Shown: positions 32,217 through 32,412 of the stretch, one piece after another
Numbering within the stretch: position 1 is the stretch's first letter
Layout: every line of letters starts with the position of its first letter
NCBI GenBank assembly: GCA_964645285.1
Contig: CAZYDR010000038.1
Span: forward strand, 1-32,412
Direction of reading: 5' to 3'
DNA: 32,412 bases
Source: JAYZAP01 sp964645285
GTDB taxonomy: Bacteria > Pseudomonadota > Alphaproteobacteria > JAAXGF01
The notes under the pieces: generated by a model
Database searches by the model: none
What the model was told of the DNA's origin: nothing
Seen by the model: only the letters and a program-made list of their open reading frames with translations
Position numbers and translations under genes: made by a program

Positions 32217-32412
32217 CGGAACAAGCGCCGGCAACCTGCTTCACCGTCAACGGCGACACGGTGGAGTCGGGCGCACCGCTGGCGACCCGCCTCTCCCGGG
32301 TGCTGCGCGACGAACTCGGTCTCACCGGCACCAAGATCGGCTGCGATGCCGGCGATTGCGGCGCCTGCACGGTGCTGGTCGACGATGTCCCGGTCTGCGC
32401 CTGCCTGACGCC
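32213..32412 (+). CDS. 2Fe-2S subunit of a xanthine-dehydrogenase-type molybdenum hydroxylase (partial)
   Basis: The first 66 codons of a (2Fe-2S)-binding protein of the CoxS/XdhA type, cut by the window end. TCFTVNGDTVESG opens the ferredoxin-like fold, and GTKIGCDAGDCGACTVLVDD holds the conserved CX4CX2C motif, with the fourth cysteine in PVCACL. ATGA overlap with the ligase shows one operon. A medium FAD subunit and a large molybdopterin subunit (or a fused large protein) are expected beyond the edge. Such enzymes hydroxylate aromatic or N-heterocyclic rings or aldehydes, or reduce 4-hydroxybenzoyl-CoA. Confidence 0.92.
   Translation, partial: MTEQAPATCFTVNGDTVESGAPLATRLSRVLRDELGLTGTKIGCDAGDCGACTVLVDDVPVCACLT

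Overview
The window looks like chromosomal DNA of a GC-rich alphaproteobacterium, probably of a Rhodospirillales-like lineage. The evidence is the codon use, the tight ATGA/GTGA gene overlaps and the gene families present. No rRNA, tRNA, transposase, phage gene or CRISPR array was seen.

Left part (1-6.2 kb) is a mixed accessory region. It holds an Old Yellow Enzyme-type oxidoreductase (minus), a frameshifted BrkB/YihY membrane protein (plus), a secreted alpha/beta hydrolase broken by two separate lesions (minus), a TetR regulator (minus) and, divergent from it, a CoA-transferase plus enoyl-CoA hydratase operon (plus).

Middle part (6.2-11.4 kb, all minus) reads ureE-ureF-ureG-ureD, then an arginase/agmatinase-family ureohydrolase, then a glutamate-1-semialdehyde-aminomutase-like class III aminotransferase. 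The urease maturation set is complete, but no urease structural gene (ureABC) lies in the window. A gene-poor 670-bp gap (11.4-12.08 kb) follows, with the remnant of an Lrp/AsnC regulator.

Right part (12.08 kb to the end, all plus) is a 20-kb run of tightly packed genes. The first block encodes a MetFV-HdrABC-MvhD complex of the kind known from acetogens: a giant HdrA with an inserted GltD/NfnB-like domain, MvhD, MetV, MetF and an HdrC-HdrB fusion. The second block is a corrinoid methyl-transfer module: a dimethylglycine-dehydrogenase-like flavoprotein, a non-pyrrolysine MttB-family methyltransferase, its corrinoid protein, a corrinoid-activating 2Fe-2S/ASKHA protein and a DUF1638 protein. 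The likely logic is this: MttB-type demethylation of a quaternary amine (glycine betaine is the best guess) loads the corrinoid protein, the methyl group passes to tetrahydrofolate by an enzyme not seen here, and MetFV-Hdr oxidises methyl-THF. The flavoprotein would take the resulting dimethylamine product further and give methylene-THF directly.

The third block (27.26 kb to the end) is a catabolic operon: LLM flavoprotein, alpha/beta hydrolase, enoyl-CoA hydratase, SDR, acyl-CoA ligase and the start of a molybdenum-hydroxylase 2Fe-2S subunit cut by the window edge. Its substrate cannot be read from the sequence. All functions are from motif and family recognition by eye; no database search was run.
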